NCBI GenBank assembly: GCA_002270465.1
Contig: NQOF01000001.1
Coordinates: 250,501 to 314,500, forward strand
Direction of reading: 5' to 3'
DNA from: Blautia hominis
GTDB lineage: Bacteria > Bacillota > Clostridia > Lachnospirales > Lachnospiraceae
Length of the DNA stretch: 64,000 bases
Positions 49,829 to 59,896 of this stretch are shown here, one piece after another. Each line of letters starts with the position of its first letter. Position 1 is the stretch's first letter. The translations under genes and the position numbers were made by a program. The notes under the pieces are model-generated. The model did not search any database. It was not told the origin of the DNA and saw only the letters and a list, made by a program, of their open reading frames with translations.

Positions 49829-52024
49829 TCACTCTTTTATGCAGTGAAAGATTTTCACTTCCTGTGGTTCCAGATTACATGTCATCTTCAACACTTCTCC
49901 GGAATGCCGGGTCTCTTTCTTTACAATATCCGTTACTTCAGCACACCATCCAAGATTCATATCAAGACTGATGCCCAAATGCTCTGCTTCATGGTTAATA
50001 AGAAAGACAAACTTATCCTGTTCCCGTTCCAATACACGGACTTCCACATTCTGCTCTTCCTTTTGTCCCCTTAAACAAATATCCGAATGATATTCTGCCA
50101 TATCAAGTGCTTTTCTGAAAAGTCTGTTTGTATCCCCTGAATAATTCCACATTGCATTTGCAAAAAATAAGGTTCCCAGGTAGACAGTCTTTCCCTGGCC
50201 GTATGTGCTTTTTGTCATAATAGGCAGGCCATCGGAAAGTGTGGCTACCGTTTCCGCATTTTCATGAAGCACGATTTTTTCAGCTATGACTTTTGCTGTA
50301 TGTTCATACCGCCTGCCGTCCAGAATAATATCCTCCTCATTGATCGTTCTGTAATCACTTTTTACATGCAGTCCAAACACCTGGTCAAGACCCCCGGCGG
50401 GACACACTTCTGCTCCCCATCCATTGTCCGTAAAATATCCGCACAGACCGTCACTGATCACTTTGCCACCGCCGCGAACAAACGTTTCAATGGCTCTTGC
50501 CATGTCAGAAGACAGGTTGACACTGTATGGCAGCAGCAGAATCCGGTATTTTTCAAGTTCTCCGTTCAAGACCTGGTCTTTACATACAAAATCCGGCTGT
50601 ATCTGGTTCTGCATACATAGTTTATAAGCACCCATCAAGGAAAGGGAATCTTTATAGTATCTGTTCTGCTTCCGTATCATACAGCTTCCCGATAAGCCCA
50701 GGGAAATAAGGCCCTCTGTAAAAATACTGTCAAGATTATAGAGAATGGCAGCCTCACTCTTTGGAGCCATTGCCTCAGCAAGCTGTTCTTTATATGGCTG
50801 AAATACCTGATTAAACTCTTTCAGTGCCCGGCATCTCTCGGTAGGCTCCCCGTTTCTCTCTGTAAAACCGAGTGATATGGTCTCCACCGTGGAAAGTTCG
50901 GGCCTCCATCCCCAGAAAAGGATCCCTTTCGCTCCCCTGGCGATCTGTCCCCAGGTCTGCCGTTTGATCTCATCTCCGGTAATGGGAATGGAGAAACAAA
51001 AACTGTCCTCTGTCCTCTCCCCAATAAAGACATACATGGGACCTGCTCCGGTGCCTGTCTCCCCAATCCAATATGGACCATTGCCGCCTGCACTTCGCAG
51101 CAGGTCACAGACAAATGCCGTGATCTCCGGATTGACAAAATCATACATGGAACTTCCCAGCATATCTGTTGTACCGGCCAGTTTATAATGGTCATTGGAT
51201 GTCACCACCGGATGTCCCGTCTCATAAATGGCAGTATGTACCACCGTACATCTGTCCTCATCATACTTTTTAACCGTCTCACTCAAAAATCTCATGGCAT
51301 CCGCCTGCGCGTCAGATCGGAAATACTTCCAGTCCAGCCAATCTGTATACACGCCTACAGACCGCGGCGGTTCTACCTGTGCCCAGTTTTGGTATTGTCT
51401 TGTCCATGTTTCATTTAATTTTTCCAAAGAACCATACTTTTCTTTCAGCCACGTTCTGAATTTTTCCTTTGAATGCTCACAGTAGCAATAAACCAATTCT
51501 CTCCATTCATTCTGGTAATATTGCTGAGAGGGCTCCTCTGTAGGTTCATGGAACACATCAAAGGCAACGATATTTCCATTCCCTTTATAATGCTCTGTAA
51601 ACCCACGGATAAAGTTTTCAATGGTTTTCCTGTGTGCTTCACTGTCCAGGCATAATCCCGGCCATCCGCCTGTGGCCGCATCCGCCTGCTGATGAGGCGT
51701 CCATACGGTTCCGGCTGCTGATACATAACGGCTGTCAGGATGTTTCTCATACACCCACTCAGGCGTACACACCAAATATAAAGTAAAGATCACCTGAAGT
51801 CCATGTTTTACTGCTGCTTCCAGAATAGCATCATAATAAGAAAAATCAAACTCGCCCTCCGACGGCTCTATGGTTCCCCATGTAGCATGGACCCTGACAG
51901 TGTCCATACCGCACTCCTTCATATTTTGAAAGTCATACTCCCAATGCCGGCTGCTTCTGTCTCTGTAAGCGGAATACTTGGTGCCAATTGGAAATAATGT
52001 CTGAAGCTTTTTTGTCTGATTCAT
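49829..52024 (-). CDS. GH42-type beta-galactosidase-like glycoside hydrolase
   Basis: A 731-residue cytosolic glycosidase. It has the TIM-barrel opening DTVRVHATWGTIEPSEGEFDF typical of GH42, a probable acid/base Glu160 in AFDVFHEPTEEP (here FHEP instead of the common NE pair), and a probable nucleophile Glu322 in WIGETGTGAG. A trimerisation-type domain and C-terminal beta domain follow. It has no signal peptide. It is the last gene of the glycoside operon, 15 bp after the GH2 enzyme. The unusual acid/base motif makes the substrate (galactoside or another beta-glycoside) uncertain. Confidence 0.82.
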   Translation of the reverse strand: MNQTKKLQTLFPIGTKYSAYRDRSSRHWEYDFQNMKECGMDTVRVHATWGTIEPSEGEFDFSYYDAILEAAVKHGLQVIFTLYLVCTPEWVYEKHPDSRYVSAAGTVWTPHQQADAATGGWPGLCLDSEAHRKTIENFIRGFTEHYKGNGNIVAFDVFHEPTEEPSQQYYQNEWRELVYCYCEHSKEKFRTWLKEKYGSLEKLNETWTRQYQNWAQVEPPRSVGVYTDWLDWKYFRSDAQADAMRFLSETVKKYDEDRCTVVHTAIYETGHPVVTSNDHYKLAGTTDMLGSSMYDFVNPEITAFVCDLLRSAGGNGPYWIGETGTGAGPMYVFIGERTEDSFCFSIPITGDEIKRQTWGQIARGAKGILFWGWRPELSTVETISLGFTERNGEPTERCRALKEFNQVFQPYKEQLAEAMAPKSEAAILYNLDSIFTEGLISLGLSGSCMIRKQNRYYKDSLSLMGAYKLCMQNQIQPDFVCKDQVLNGELEKYRILLLPYSVNLSSDMARAIETFVRGGGKVISDGLCGYFTDNGWGAEVCPAGGLDQVFGLHVKSDYRTINEEDIILDGRRYEHTAKVIAEKIVLHENAETVATLSDGLPIMTKSTYGQGKTVYLGTLFFANAMWNYSGDTNRLFRKALDMAEYHSDICLRGQKEEQNVEVRVLEREQDKFVFLINHEAEHLGISLDMNLGWCAEVTDIVKKETRHSGEVLKMTCNLEPQEVKIFHCIKE

Positions 52025-52039
52025 AAAATTCTTCCCCCT

Positions 52040-54550
52040 TTACCTTACCTGTCCAAAATGGAGTGCGTGTTTCTCCTGATTCTCTACCAAAATCTCCTTT
52101 ATTTCCCCCGGCAGAATATCAAAATAATTATCTGAACAGGAATATCCGCCTTTCACATACGCACCATGGACATAACCTCTGCTTGTTACCGTCACATGGG
52201 TATAATGTCCTGTTTGTTTTGTCTGTAAGACTTCGATCGAATTCTTATCATACTCCAGAGTGCGTATATCCCCTATCCTTAAATATACACTTTCCTCCGG
52301 TCCCCCTGATGCCAGGAACATAATACTGCCCTTCCTGTAATCTTCCTTTGGAAGCCTTTCCCGCAGCACACATTTCCTCGACGCTGCTTCCAGTTTAAAT
52401 ATAACAGGCTTCAGTTTCCTTACCCTTCCGTCAAAAGAAACATATCCCAGTTCTCCTTCTGCCTGGGCAGCTGCATTTGTATCATTGAGTCCCCATATAA
52501 CCAGTTCATCATTTTCACGGCGCATAACAAGCCTGATGGGAGCAAGTGCCCGTTTCACCGCATAATAAGATATTTTTCTTCTCAGATAATAGTCTATGAC
52601 AGTCCATCCTGTCTCCCCCCAGGTATCATTGTACATCCAGAATAAGGCGCCGAAACAATCCATCCGTGCACGCATGGCTTCCAGAGAGTACCCTAAGACC
52701 AGAGCCTGGAACATACCGCCATAGAGGGCATACTCCTCCATCCCCAATCTCTCAGGCTGGTCAATGTAGTGTTTCCGAATCCCCGCATATACACTGTCTC
52801 TCTCAAAAACATTACAATGCATTTCCCATGCTCTGCCGCTTCTTTCCACTTTGTCTGTTCCCATATATTCGCATATGGATTCTACACAGCACGGGCCGAT
52901 ACAGCCATATTCGCTGACAAACCTGGAGCGGACCTCATCATACAGGACCGGCTCTATACGTTCCTCCATATCCTGACTCATAAAACCGTTATGCCACCTG
53001 TGTACATCTCCACAGGAATCATCATTTGGCAGCTTCCCCCCATATGGCGAACTGTTCCAATAGGGGATATCCGGACAGTTGGCATGTATGACCTTTTTAG
53101 CCAGAACATTAGATATGTACAGCCCCAATGGCTGCTCCCTGGTAAACGCAACCTGCCACCTGGGATTATCTTGGGAATTAAAGAGCCAGTGGTTCTCATT
53201 ACTACCGCAGAACAATGCCATACAGGCATGGCTGCGAAGACGTCTGGTCTGATAGTCCAGTTCCTTCTGCACCTCCCTCCGGAACCATTCCAAATGGTCC
53301 GGATAAGTGGCACATGCAAACATAAAATCCTGCCATACTAAAATCCCTTTCCGGTCGCAGAGCTGATAAAAACCTTCCCTCTCATACAATCCCCCGCCCC
53401 AGATGCGCAGCATATTGAAATTAGCATTCACTGCCTCCTCTAAAAGCTTCTCTATTTTCCGGTCTGTAACTCTGGCATATATGGAGTCATTCGGGATCCA
53501 GTCACCGCCTTTGCAGAAAACAGGGACATCGTTGACATAAAACTGAAACTTTCTTTTCTCTCCCCTCATAGGCGATGTATCCAGTTTCAGCGAGCGGATA
53601 CCATATGTGATTTCCCTGTACTCCTTACTACTGTCGTCCAGGATCATCTCCACTGAGATTCGGTACAATGGCTGCTCACCATATCCATTTGGCCACCACA
53701 GCCTCGGATGTTCTATCTCCATATCTAGACAAAAATAATTCATCCCCGAGGTCAGAAGCTGATCCTTCAAGACAGATGCAGCACAACACTCTCCTTCATA
53801 AGAGATTGTCACCTGAATATCACAGGTCTGGGTAGATACCATAGGCAGGCTTTCCACCTCCGCTGTCACCGTCAGGCCGGCAGTATCTCCGTGCAGCCGC
53901 GTCTTTGCTTCCACATCCCTGATGACAGCCTTTCCACAGGACAGAAGATATACATCCCCCACAATGCCGCAGGTAACTACACGGGGCCCCCAGTCCCATC
54001 CTACCGTGTACTGAGGCCTGCGCACAAAAGCCCTGCGGTAATCGCTTCGGTATTTTCCTCCATTGTCATCCTCCCGGCACACAGCCCAGTTGAGCTGAGA
54101 GAGCTGTTCATCTGTAACGTCTTCAAGTCCTGTGGATACACGCACAGCGATCTCATTTCTCCCCTCTCTCAGCATATGTCCGGCAGGATAAACAAAGGGA
54201 TAATGTACGCTTCTATGACTACCTGCATACTGCCCGTTTATGAATATATCACTCTTTGTATCCAGTGCTTCAAAAACCAGTTCCAATGTCTTTCCTGATA
54301 AACCGGAAAGCTCAAATTCTTTAAAAAACCACCACGCCCGCTTTTCCACCCACTCTGATTCCAGACAATGATCCGCAGTTACGGGGTCCTGAATCACCCC
54401 ATTTTCAATCAGCGGCATTCTGACATCTGCAGGCACATCACAGGTAAGCCAGCCATCCTGAAATGCTCTCACTGCTTCCAGTTTCTCCTTTTGCCAGTAA
54501 AGAGGGGAATCATGCAGCTTCCATCCTTGATTCAGATTAATCTTCTCCAT
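52040..54550 (-). CDS. GH2 beta-mannosidase-type glycosidase
   Basis: An 836-residue cytosolic glycosidase of family 2 with the beta-mannosidase arrangement. It starts INLNQGWKLHDSPLYWQ, then the sugar-binding domain (RAWWFFKEFEL, LVFEALDTKSDIFINGQ), an immunoglobulin-like domain, and the TIM barrel with ANFNMLRIWGGGLYE, acid/base Glu452 in CGSNENHW and nucleophile Glu547 in VSEYG. No signal peptide. Probably releases beta-linked mannose from oligosaccharides imported by the ABC transporter upstream. Specificity is inferred from sequence type only. Confidence 0.9.
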   Translation of the reverse strand: MEKINLNQGWKLHDSPLYWQKEKLEAVRAFQDGWLTCDVPADVRMPLIENGVIQDPVTADHCLESEWVEKRAWWFFKEFELSGLSGKTLELVFEALDTKSDIFINGQYAGSHRSVHYPFVYPAGHMLREGRNEIAVRVSTGLEDVTDEQLSQLNWAVCREDDNGGKYRSDYRRAFVRRPQYTVGWDWGPRVVTCGIVGDVYLLSCGKAVIRDVEAKTRLHGDTAGLTVTAEVESLPMVSTQTCDIQVTISYEGECCAASVLKDQLLTSGMNYFCLDMEIEHPRLWWPNGYGEQPLYRISVEMILDDSSKEYREITYGIRSLKLDTSPMRGEKRKFQFYVNDVPVFCKGGDWIPNDSIYARVTDRKIEKLLEEAVNANFNMLRIWGGGLYEREGFYQLCDRKGILVWQDFMFACATYPDHLEWFRREVQKELDYQTRRLRSHACMALFCGSNENHWLFNSQDNPRWQVAFTREQPLGLYISNVLAKKVIHANCPDIPYWNSSPYGGKLPNDDSCGDVHRWHNGFMSQDMEERIEPVLYDEVRSRFVSEYGCIGPCCVESICEYMGTDKVERSGRAWEMHCNVFERDSVYAGIRKHYIDQPERLGMEEYALYGGMFQALVLGYSLEAMRARMDCFGALFWMYNDTWGETGWTVIDYYLRRKISYYAVKRALAPIRLVMRRENDELVIWGLNDTNAAAQAEGELGYVSFDGRVRKLKPVIFKLEAASRKCVLRERLPKEDYRKGSIMFLASGGPEESVYLRIGDIRTLEYDKNSIEVLQTKQTGHYTHVTVTSRGYVHGAYVKGGYSCSDNYFDILPGEIKEILVENQEKHALHFGQVR

Positions 54551-54559
54551 ATTTTATCC

Positions 54560-56086
54560 TCACGAACATTTTTCAAGCCTTTTATAAAAAGCCGGCAATT
54601 CCTGCATATATGCTTTATACAAACGTTTCCTGTCCTCGTATAATTTGCAGTCAGCCGCAGAAGGCTGATATATTTTAGAAACCTTTACATGTTTTTTTGC
54701 TGTCTCCTCCGGATTTTCAAAAATACCTACGGCATTTCCTGCAAGGATACATGCCCCCCACATGGACACATCCCCTCTGTCCAGGGTACCATGTTTTTTC
54801 CCCGTGATATCGGCAGCCATTGCAGGCCACAGGGCAGACTTCGCCCCTCCGCCAATCATCTTAACAGTATCCCAGGAGTATTCCGGATACAAACAATCTA
54901 CACGTTCCAATGCAAGGGAAAAATCATAAGAAAAACTCTCCAAAAGTGCACGATAGAAATGTTCTGTATCATGGCTCCAGTCAAACCCCATAAATAGGCC
55001 TTTCAAATCTTCCGACAAAGGCATGGAACTGCCTCCCAGCAGGCCCATGGCCATCATGCCGTCACAACCTGCGGGAACCGCTTTAGCTGCCTGGTCGATT
55101 CTGGCAAAGGCATCTTTTAATGATTCCTCTTTTCTGACAAAATGCTTCACAAACCAATCCAGCGTAATACCTGAGCCAGCAATAAAATGTGTCACATAAT
55201 ACTTTCCCGGCACCGCGGCTGCCAGTATATCCAGTCGTTTTTCCTGCACATCCGGGCGGTAATCTTCCACACAGCAGCTGATCTCCCCATATGACGAGGC
55301 CTCGAACACAATATCTCCTGCCTCCACATTTGCGGCGCCCAGGCATCCTGCCACCTTATCCCCTGCCCCGGAGACAAGAGGTATACCGCTTTTTAACCCC
55401 ACTGCCCTTGCTGCCTCTTTGCCGAGATATCCGCAGATTGTATTAGACCCCACCATTTTGGGCAGAAATTTTTCATCCAGCCCTATATTCTCACAAATCT
55501 CCTTTGACCAGGTGTTATCCCTGATATCTGCCAGCCCTGTCCAGGAAGCATAGGAGCGGTCCATCACAGCATCCTCTGTCCCGAGATTTCCCAGTCTTCC
55601 GATAACATAGCCGCTGATCATCACATACTTTTCTATCTTTTCAGAAAGTTCCGGGTATTCAGCGGCAAACCATTCATATTTTGGTGCCATCTGCGGAAAA
55701 TTTGTCCCGCTGATCTCCAGAAATTTATCTTTCAGTTCCTGCATCTGCCTTTTTGCATAAGGCATATACCGGGAATCCAGGGAACAGGACCATGTGGTAA
55801 TATCCTCCCAGTCCTTCCCCACCCCCATGAATCCCGACATCTGTCCTGTAAAGGCGATCGCTGCAAGATCCTGTGCCTGTTCCCCAAGTTTTTCTGAAAC
55901 CATTTTAATACAATGAACAACAGAGGCAAACAAATCTTCGCCCTTCTGAATAAACACTCCCGGCGCAGGCCTTTCATCCTTCACCGGTTCCATGGCTTCT
56001 TCCACACAATTACTCTGTGTGTCATACACACCGCATTTAATAAAACTGGTCCCCAAATCCACCGCCATAAGTAACTGCCTGTCCAA
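54560..56086 (-). CDS. FGGY-family carbohydrate kinase
   Basis: A 508-residue sugar kinase (xylulokinase/glycerol kinase fold). LMAVDLGTSFIKCGVYD at the N-terminus is the ATP-binding phosphate-1 motif; ATP/sugar sites GAGDKVAGCLG (near 240-250) and MIGGGAKSALWPAMAADI (near 410) are typical. I prefer the TTG start at 56086, whose ribosome site AAGGGGG precedes it; an in-frame TTG at 56107 and an ATG at 56068 are alternatives. It lies between deoC and the GH2 gene. The substrate (pentulose, hexulose or deoxysugar) cannot be determined. Confidence 0.87.
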   Translation of the reverse strand: MDRQLLMAVDLGTSFIKCGVYDTQSNCVEEAMEPVKDERPAPGVFIQKGEDLFASVVHCIKMVSEKLGEQAQDLAAIAFTGQMSGFMGVGKDWEDITTWSCSLDSRYMPYAKRQMQELKDKFLEISGTNFPQMAPKYEWFAAEYPELSEKIEKYVMISGYVIGRLGNLGTEDAVMDRSYASWTGLADIRDNTWSKEICENIGLDEKFLPKMVGSNTICGYLGKEAARAVGLKSGIPLVSGAGDKVAGCLGAANVEAGDIVFEASSYGEISCCVEDYRPDVQEKRLDILAAAVPGKYYVTHFIAGSGITLDWFVKHFVRKEESLKDAFARIDQAAKAVPAGCDGMMAMGLLGGSSMPLSEDLKGLFMGFDWSHDTEHFYRALLESFSYDFSLALERVDCLYPEYSWDTVKMIGGGAKSALWPAMAADITGKKHGTLDRGDVSMWGACILAGNAVGIFENPEETAKKHVKVSKIYQPSAADCKLYEDRKRLYKAYMQELPAFYKRLEKCS

Positions 56087-56122
56087 TTTTCGTCCCCCTT
56101 GCGGCAAACCTGCCGTCTGAAA

Positions 56123-56782
56123 TCAATCTGTTGGTTCTGTTAGTAGTTTTACCGCCGAACTTGTTCCGATCCTGCTGCATCCTTCAGAAAGGAATGCTTC
56201 CAGATCTTCTCTGGTCCGTATTCCGCCCGCTGCTTTTATTTTTACATTTTCCCCAATATATTTTTTAAACAGACGGATATCCTCAATCGCAGCCCCTTTT
56301 GTACCGAAGCCTGTAGAGGTCTTGATATAATCTGCACCGGCATGGGTAACTGCCCTGCACATGGCAATTTTCTCCTGTTCACTCAGATAACAGGTCTCAA
56401 TGATCACTTTTAAAACAACATCCCCTACCGCTTCTTTTACAGCACGGATTTCTTCTGTCACCTTCACGGTATCCCCATTTTTTAAATCAGCGATATTGAT
56501 CACCATATCTACTTCCCCGGCTCCTTTGGATACCGCGTCTTTTGCTTCAAACACCTTGGCTTCCCTCGTATTGTATCCCAGGGGAAAACCAATGACCGTA
56601 CAGATATTCAGGCGGTCCCCATAGCATTTATGTACCCTCTCCACATAGCAGGGCGGAATACAGACAGAAGCGGTCTCATATAAAATAGCCTCCTCACACA
56701 GCTTCCGGATCTCTTTCCAGTCTGCGGCAGCTTTTAAAAGGGTATGGTCAATATGTCCTAAAATCTCTCTGTTCTCTCTCAT
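56123..56782 (-). CDS. deoC: Deoxyribose-phosphate aldolase (DERA type)
   Basis: A 219-residue class I aldolase. The Schiff-base lysine is Lys154 in GADYIKTSTGFGTKGA, and the catalytic aspartate/lysine pair is present (EVDMVIN and DVVLKVIIET). These match authentic DeoC, which cleaves 2-deoxyribose-5-phosphate to acetaldehyde and glyceraldehyde-3-phosphate. It overlaps the next upstream dehydrogenase gene by 4 bp, so it belongs to the sugar operon rather than to nucleoside salvage; a related sugar phosphate is a possible substrate. Confidence 0.92.
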   Translation of the reverse strand: MRENREILGHIDHTLLKAAADWKEIRKLCEEAILYETASVCIPPCYVERVHKCYGDRLNICTVIGFPLGYNTREAKVFEAKDAVSKGAGEVDMVINIADLKNGDTVKVTEEIRAVKEAVGDVVLKVIIETCYLSEQEKIAMCRAVTHAGADYIKTSTGFGTKGAAIEDIRLFKKYIGENVKIKAAGGIRTREDLEAFLSEGCSRIGTSSAVKLLTEPTD

Positions 56783-57834
56783 GCTGCCTCCTGACCATTG
56801 GGAAATATCATGATTTTGCTGAAGAAATAACCACCTGCGTCAATTTTCTGAAAGACTTCAGGTACATCCTCCAAACCGATCCTGTGGCTGATGATTCCCT
56901 TTGCTGACATGCCGTTCTCATACAGTTTGATGGATTCTGTCCAGTCTCTTCCCGGAAATGGCCTGGTAAAGGAATTCCAGGACCCCACAATCTCAATCTC
57001 ACTTCTCATAACATAGTCCACTTCCTCCTCCGACAAGGCAAGACCCTGATGTGAGATTCCCAGAAGTACCACTTTGCCCTGCTTTCTTGCACAGCGGATA
57101 CACTGTTTCTGCGCAGCCGGAGAACCCGAAAAATCAATCACTACATCGGCTCCAATTCCTCCGGTCGAATTTTTCACTTCCTGAATGGCATCTGCGTACA
57201 GAGAGTTAATGACGTGATCTGCACCTGCTTCTTTTGCCATATCCAGTTTTTTCTCCCATACATCCACAGTGATGATCTTTCCTGCCCCCTGTATTTTTGC
57301 GTACTGCACTGCAAAAAGACCGATTGCCCCTGCCCCGAAAATGCATACCGTTTCCCCTGACTTAAAACCGGCTTTGAACATGGCATGAAGCGCATTTGCA
57401 CAGGGATCCACTGTGGCTATATCTTCAAAAGGAACATTTTTGTCTACTTTTAAAATATTACTTGTCTTCACTGCAATATACTGTGCCATGGCCCCGTCTC
57501 TTCTGGAACCATAATAGTCGTAGTTGTCACACAGAGAATACTGTCCTTCCCTGCACCAGTGACAGGAATAACAGGGAATCAGAGGCGTAGCGGTCACATG
57601 GTCCCCCACCTGAAAGTTATCAGCCTTTTCTCCCTTTTTTATGATAACACCTCCGAACTCATGGCCCAGGATGATCGGGGAAACATGTGCCCCATATTTA
57701 TTGGCCCGGGGAATATCTGAGCCACAGATCCCCACAGCCATAACTTTTACCAACACTTCATCTTCTTCTATTTCCGGAATGGAAACCTCTTCCACCCTTA
57801 AATCCCCCGGTGCATACATTCTAACTGCTTTCAT
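56779..57834 (-). CDS. Zinc-dependent medium-chain dehydrogenase 1
   Basis: A 351-residue MDR-family alcohol/polyol dehydrogenase. Catalytic zinc motif GHEFGGVII and the active-site CGSDIPRA near residue 37, structural-zinc cysteines in CYSCHWCREGQYSLC, and the nucleotide-binding VCIFGAGAIGLFAVQYAK are all present. Closest resemblance is to sorbitol/galactitol-1-phosphate 5-dehydrogenases. It overlaps deoC by 4 bp. With dehydrogenase 2 it may interconvert a sugar and its alcohol or keto form during glycoside breakdown. Confidence 0.85.
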   Translation of the reverse strand: MKAVRMYAPGDLRVEEVSIPEIEEDEVLVKVMAVGICGSDIPRANKYGAHVSPIILGHEFGGVIIKKGEKADNFQVGDHVTATPLIPCYSCHWCREGQYSLCDNYDYYGSRRDGAMAQYIAVKTSNILKVDKNVPFEDIATVDPCANALHAMFKAGFKSGETVCIFGAGAIGLFAVQYAKIQGAGKIITVDVWEKKLDMAKEAGADHVINSLYADAIQEVKNSTGGIGADVVIDFSGSPAAQKQCIRCARKQGKVVLLGISHQGLALSEEEVDYVMRSEIEIVGSWNSFTRPFPGRDWTESIKLYENGMSAKGIISHRIGLEDVPEVFQKIDAGGYFFSKIMIFPNGQEAA

Positions 57835-57864
57835 AAGCTGTCTTCCCTCTCCTTCTTGGCTTTT

Positions 57865-58908
57865 TCACATTGTGATCACCAGTTTCATGGCTTCTCCCTT
57901 TTCTGCTTCCGCAAAAGCATCCCCGGCACGTGCCAGCGGATAGCGGGCACTGATATATTTTTCCGCATCTATGACACCGTCCCGTATATATCCCATTGCC
58001 AGTTTATTCTGCTTCGGAGTGGATGCGTGGACACCAAAAACAGATAATTCCCTGTAGTGGATCAGATTACTGTCCAAATAACCTTTTGATTCCCCCGGCA
58101 ATCCTCCAAACAGGGATATCCTGCCCCTCTTTGCCAAAAGCCCCATGCCCTGTTCCTGCACTTTTCCTACGGAACAGGCGGTTATCACAACATCCGCGCC
58201 ATTTCCCTCTGTAAACTCTTTTATCTTTTCCTCCAGATTTTCCTTTGAAGAATCAACAAAAGTAACTCCCTCCAGCAATTTCTCTGCCTGTCTGATCCTT
58301 CCCTGTGAGGTCTCTGCTATCACTACTTTTCCCGCATTTGCATGCAGGGCAAGCTCTGCGTGCATACAGCCGATGATACCGCTCCCTATGATAAGGACAC
58401 ACTCCCCCGGAGCAATATTCAAATAAGACTGCGCATTCATGACACAGGCAAGAGGTTCACTCAATGTATATTTTGTGATATCTTCTTCCTGCGGCAGCCC
58501 ATAAACATTTCCCATATCAAATGCACATGCCGGAACAGCCATGTACTGGGCAAAACCTCCGTCATATTCAAATCCTATGGTTTTCAGGTCATCACACATA
58601 TTGGTAAATCCCTGCCTGCAGCTTCTGCAGTTCCCGCATCCAATGGCAGGCGCCATGGATACATACGTGCCTGTTGGAAATGCATTGCTGTATTTTTCTT
58701 TTACTTCCACGATCTGCCCCACGATCTCATGTCCCATAATCCTTCCATCTGGGATTTTACTGCTCCCAAACCGATAGGTACGGATATCCGTCCCACAGAC
58801 AGAACAGGCTTTTAGTTTTATGACCGCCCCGATTCCCTCCCGCAGAGATGGTTTTTCTTTCTCAGATAATCTCGGTTTTCCTTTTTTATCAAATATGTAA
58901 GCTAACAT
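57865..58908 (-). CDS. Zinc-dependent medium-chain dehydrogenase 2
   Basis: A 347-residue MDR-family dehydrogenase with CSVCGTDIRTYRFG and GHEIVGQIVEV (catalytic zinc), CGNCRSCRQGFTNMC (structural zinc) and VLIIGSGIIGCMHAELAL (cofactor binding). It differs considerably in sequence from dehydrogenase 1, so the two are not a recent duplicate and probably act in series. It begins 10 bp after the SorC-type regulator gene on the same strand. Substrate unknown. Confidence 0.85.
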   Translation of the reverse strand: MLAYIFDKKGKPRLSEKEKPSLREGIGAVIKLKACSVCGTDIRTYRFGSSKIPDGRIMGHEIVGQIVEVKEKYSNAFPTGTYVSMAPAIGCGNCRSCRQGFTNMCDDLKTIGFEYDGGFAQYMAVPACAFDMGNVYGLPQEEDITKYTLSEPLACVMNAQSYLNIAPGECVLIIGSGIIGCMHAELALHANAGKVVIAETSQGRIRQAEKLLEGVTFVDSSKENLEEKIKEFTEGNGADVVITACSVGKVQEQGMGLLAKRGRISLFGGLPGESKGYLDSNLIHYRELSVFGVHASTPKQNKLAMGYIRDGVIDAEKYISARYPLARAGDAFAEAEKGEAMKLVITM

Positions 58909-58918
58909 ACCTCTCCTT

Positions 58919-59869
58919 TTATTCCTGAATCAATTTCTCCGCTGCTTCTTCATCAATGATAAGAACATTGGCATAGCCTGCATGAAGGACCGCGCGGAGA
59001 GTTTCCAGCCTTTTCTCCCCCAGGATCACTGCGATCCTGAACTCACATTTTTTTAGCTGCTCCATGGGAACGGCTATGGTCCTGTCTTCCAGATCCTGAT
59101 TGGCGCATCTGCCCTCTTTGTCGATAAAATGGGTACACACCTCTCCCACAGCCCCGGTATTTTTTAGATGTTCTATCATCTCCTCCGGAATGTAGCCGGA
59201 ACGGACCAGGGAACTCTGCTGTTCACATTTACCTACCGTAAATACAGCAATATTCATATTTTCCCATAACTGCATAACCTGGCTTATTCCGTGTTCTTTC
59301 AGGAATATATCTTTATATGCTTTGTTTTCCACAATAGCCGGCGCTGTCATAGCGTAAGCGTCTCCACCTAATACGGAGACAAAATTTTTGCTGATCTCCC
59401 CCGAAAATGTGCTGTTCTGATTCTGGCTCAGCCCACCGCATAACTGGACTACCTTTATGTCTTTATACTCCTGTTCTGTGGACAGCCTTTTAGAACACTC
59501 ATAGATCGTCCTGCCCCATGCAACACCAATGGTATCCCCATCTTTTACAATGGCGTTCAGAATATCATTTAAAACCCTGCCAAGCTCCTGATAATAGGCC
59601 TCTTTCTTCCCATCCTCTTTTTTTCTGCCTGCTGAAACCATAAAGGCCTTTTTCAGCCCGTATTTTTTTCTGAGGTACTTTTCCTCCTCCGTTTCAATCA
59701 GCCATGGATTGCTGCTTCTTATTTCTATCAGTTTTTCTTTCCTGGCTTCTATCAATAGTTTTGAAACATAGGAGCGCGAAATATCCATCTGCTTTGCTAT
59801 TTGACTTTGACTTAAATTTTCCAGGTAATAAAGTCTTACTACCTCCAGTTTTAAATGATCTCTTACCAT
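58919..59869 (-). CDS. SorC/DeoR-type sugar-binding transcriptional regulator
   Basis: A 316-residue regulator. The N-terminus has a helix-turn-helix with LENLSQSQIAKQMDISRSYVSKLLIEARK, and the rest is a SorC sugar-binding domain (GVAWGRTIYECSKRL, VVQLCGGLSQNQ). Such proteins bind phosphorylated sugars as effectors and usually control the operon that encodes them. It lies between the ABC permeases and the dehydrogenases, in the middle of the operon. The effector may be the product of the FGGY kinase. Confidence 0.92.
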   Translation of the reverse strand: MVRDHLKLEVVRLYYLENLSQSQIAKQMDISRSYVSKLLIEARKEKLIEIRSSNPWLIETEEEKYLRKKYGLKKAFMVSAGRKKEDGKKEAYYQELGRVLNDILNAIVKDGDTIGVAWGRTIYECSKRLSTEQEYKDIKVVQLCGGLSQNQNSTFSGEISKNFVSVLGGDAYAMTAPAIVENKAYKDIFLKEHGISQVMQLWENMNIAVFTVGKCEQQSSLVRSGYIPEEMIEHLKNTGAVGEVCTHFIDKEGRCANQDLEDRTIAVPMEQLKKCEFRIAVILGEKRLETLRAVLHAGYANVLIIDEEAAEKLIQE

Positions 59870-59896
59870 TTTATATTCTCCTTGTCTGCTGAAGTT

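Noticed and set aside
54560-59869. AI-2 (Lsr) type uptake operon, because a SorC regulator, FGGY kinase and DeoC-like aldolase occur with luxS in the same window
   Set aside because: luxS is 30 kb away, the transporter is of the MalFG sugar type rather than Lsr/ribose type, no LsrG is seen, and the aldolase has true DERA residues.
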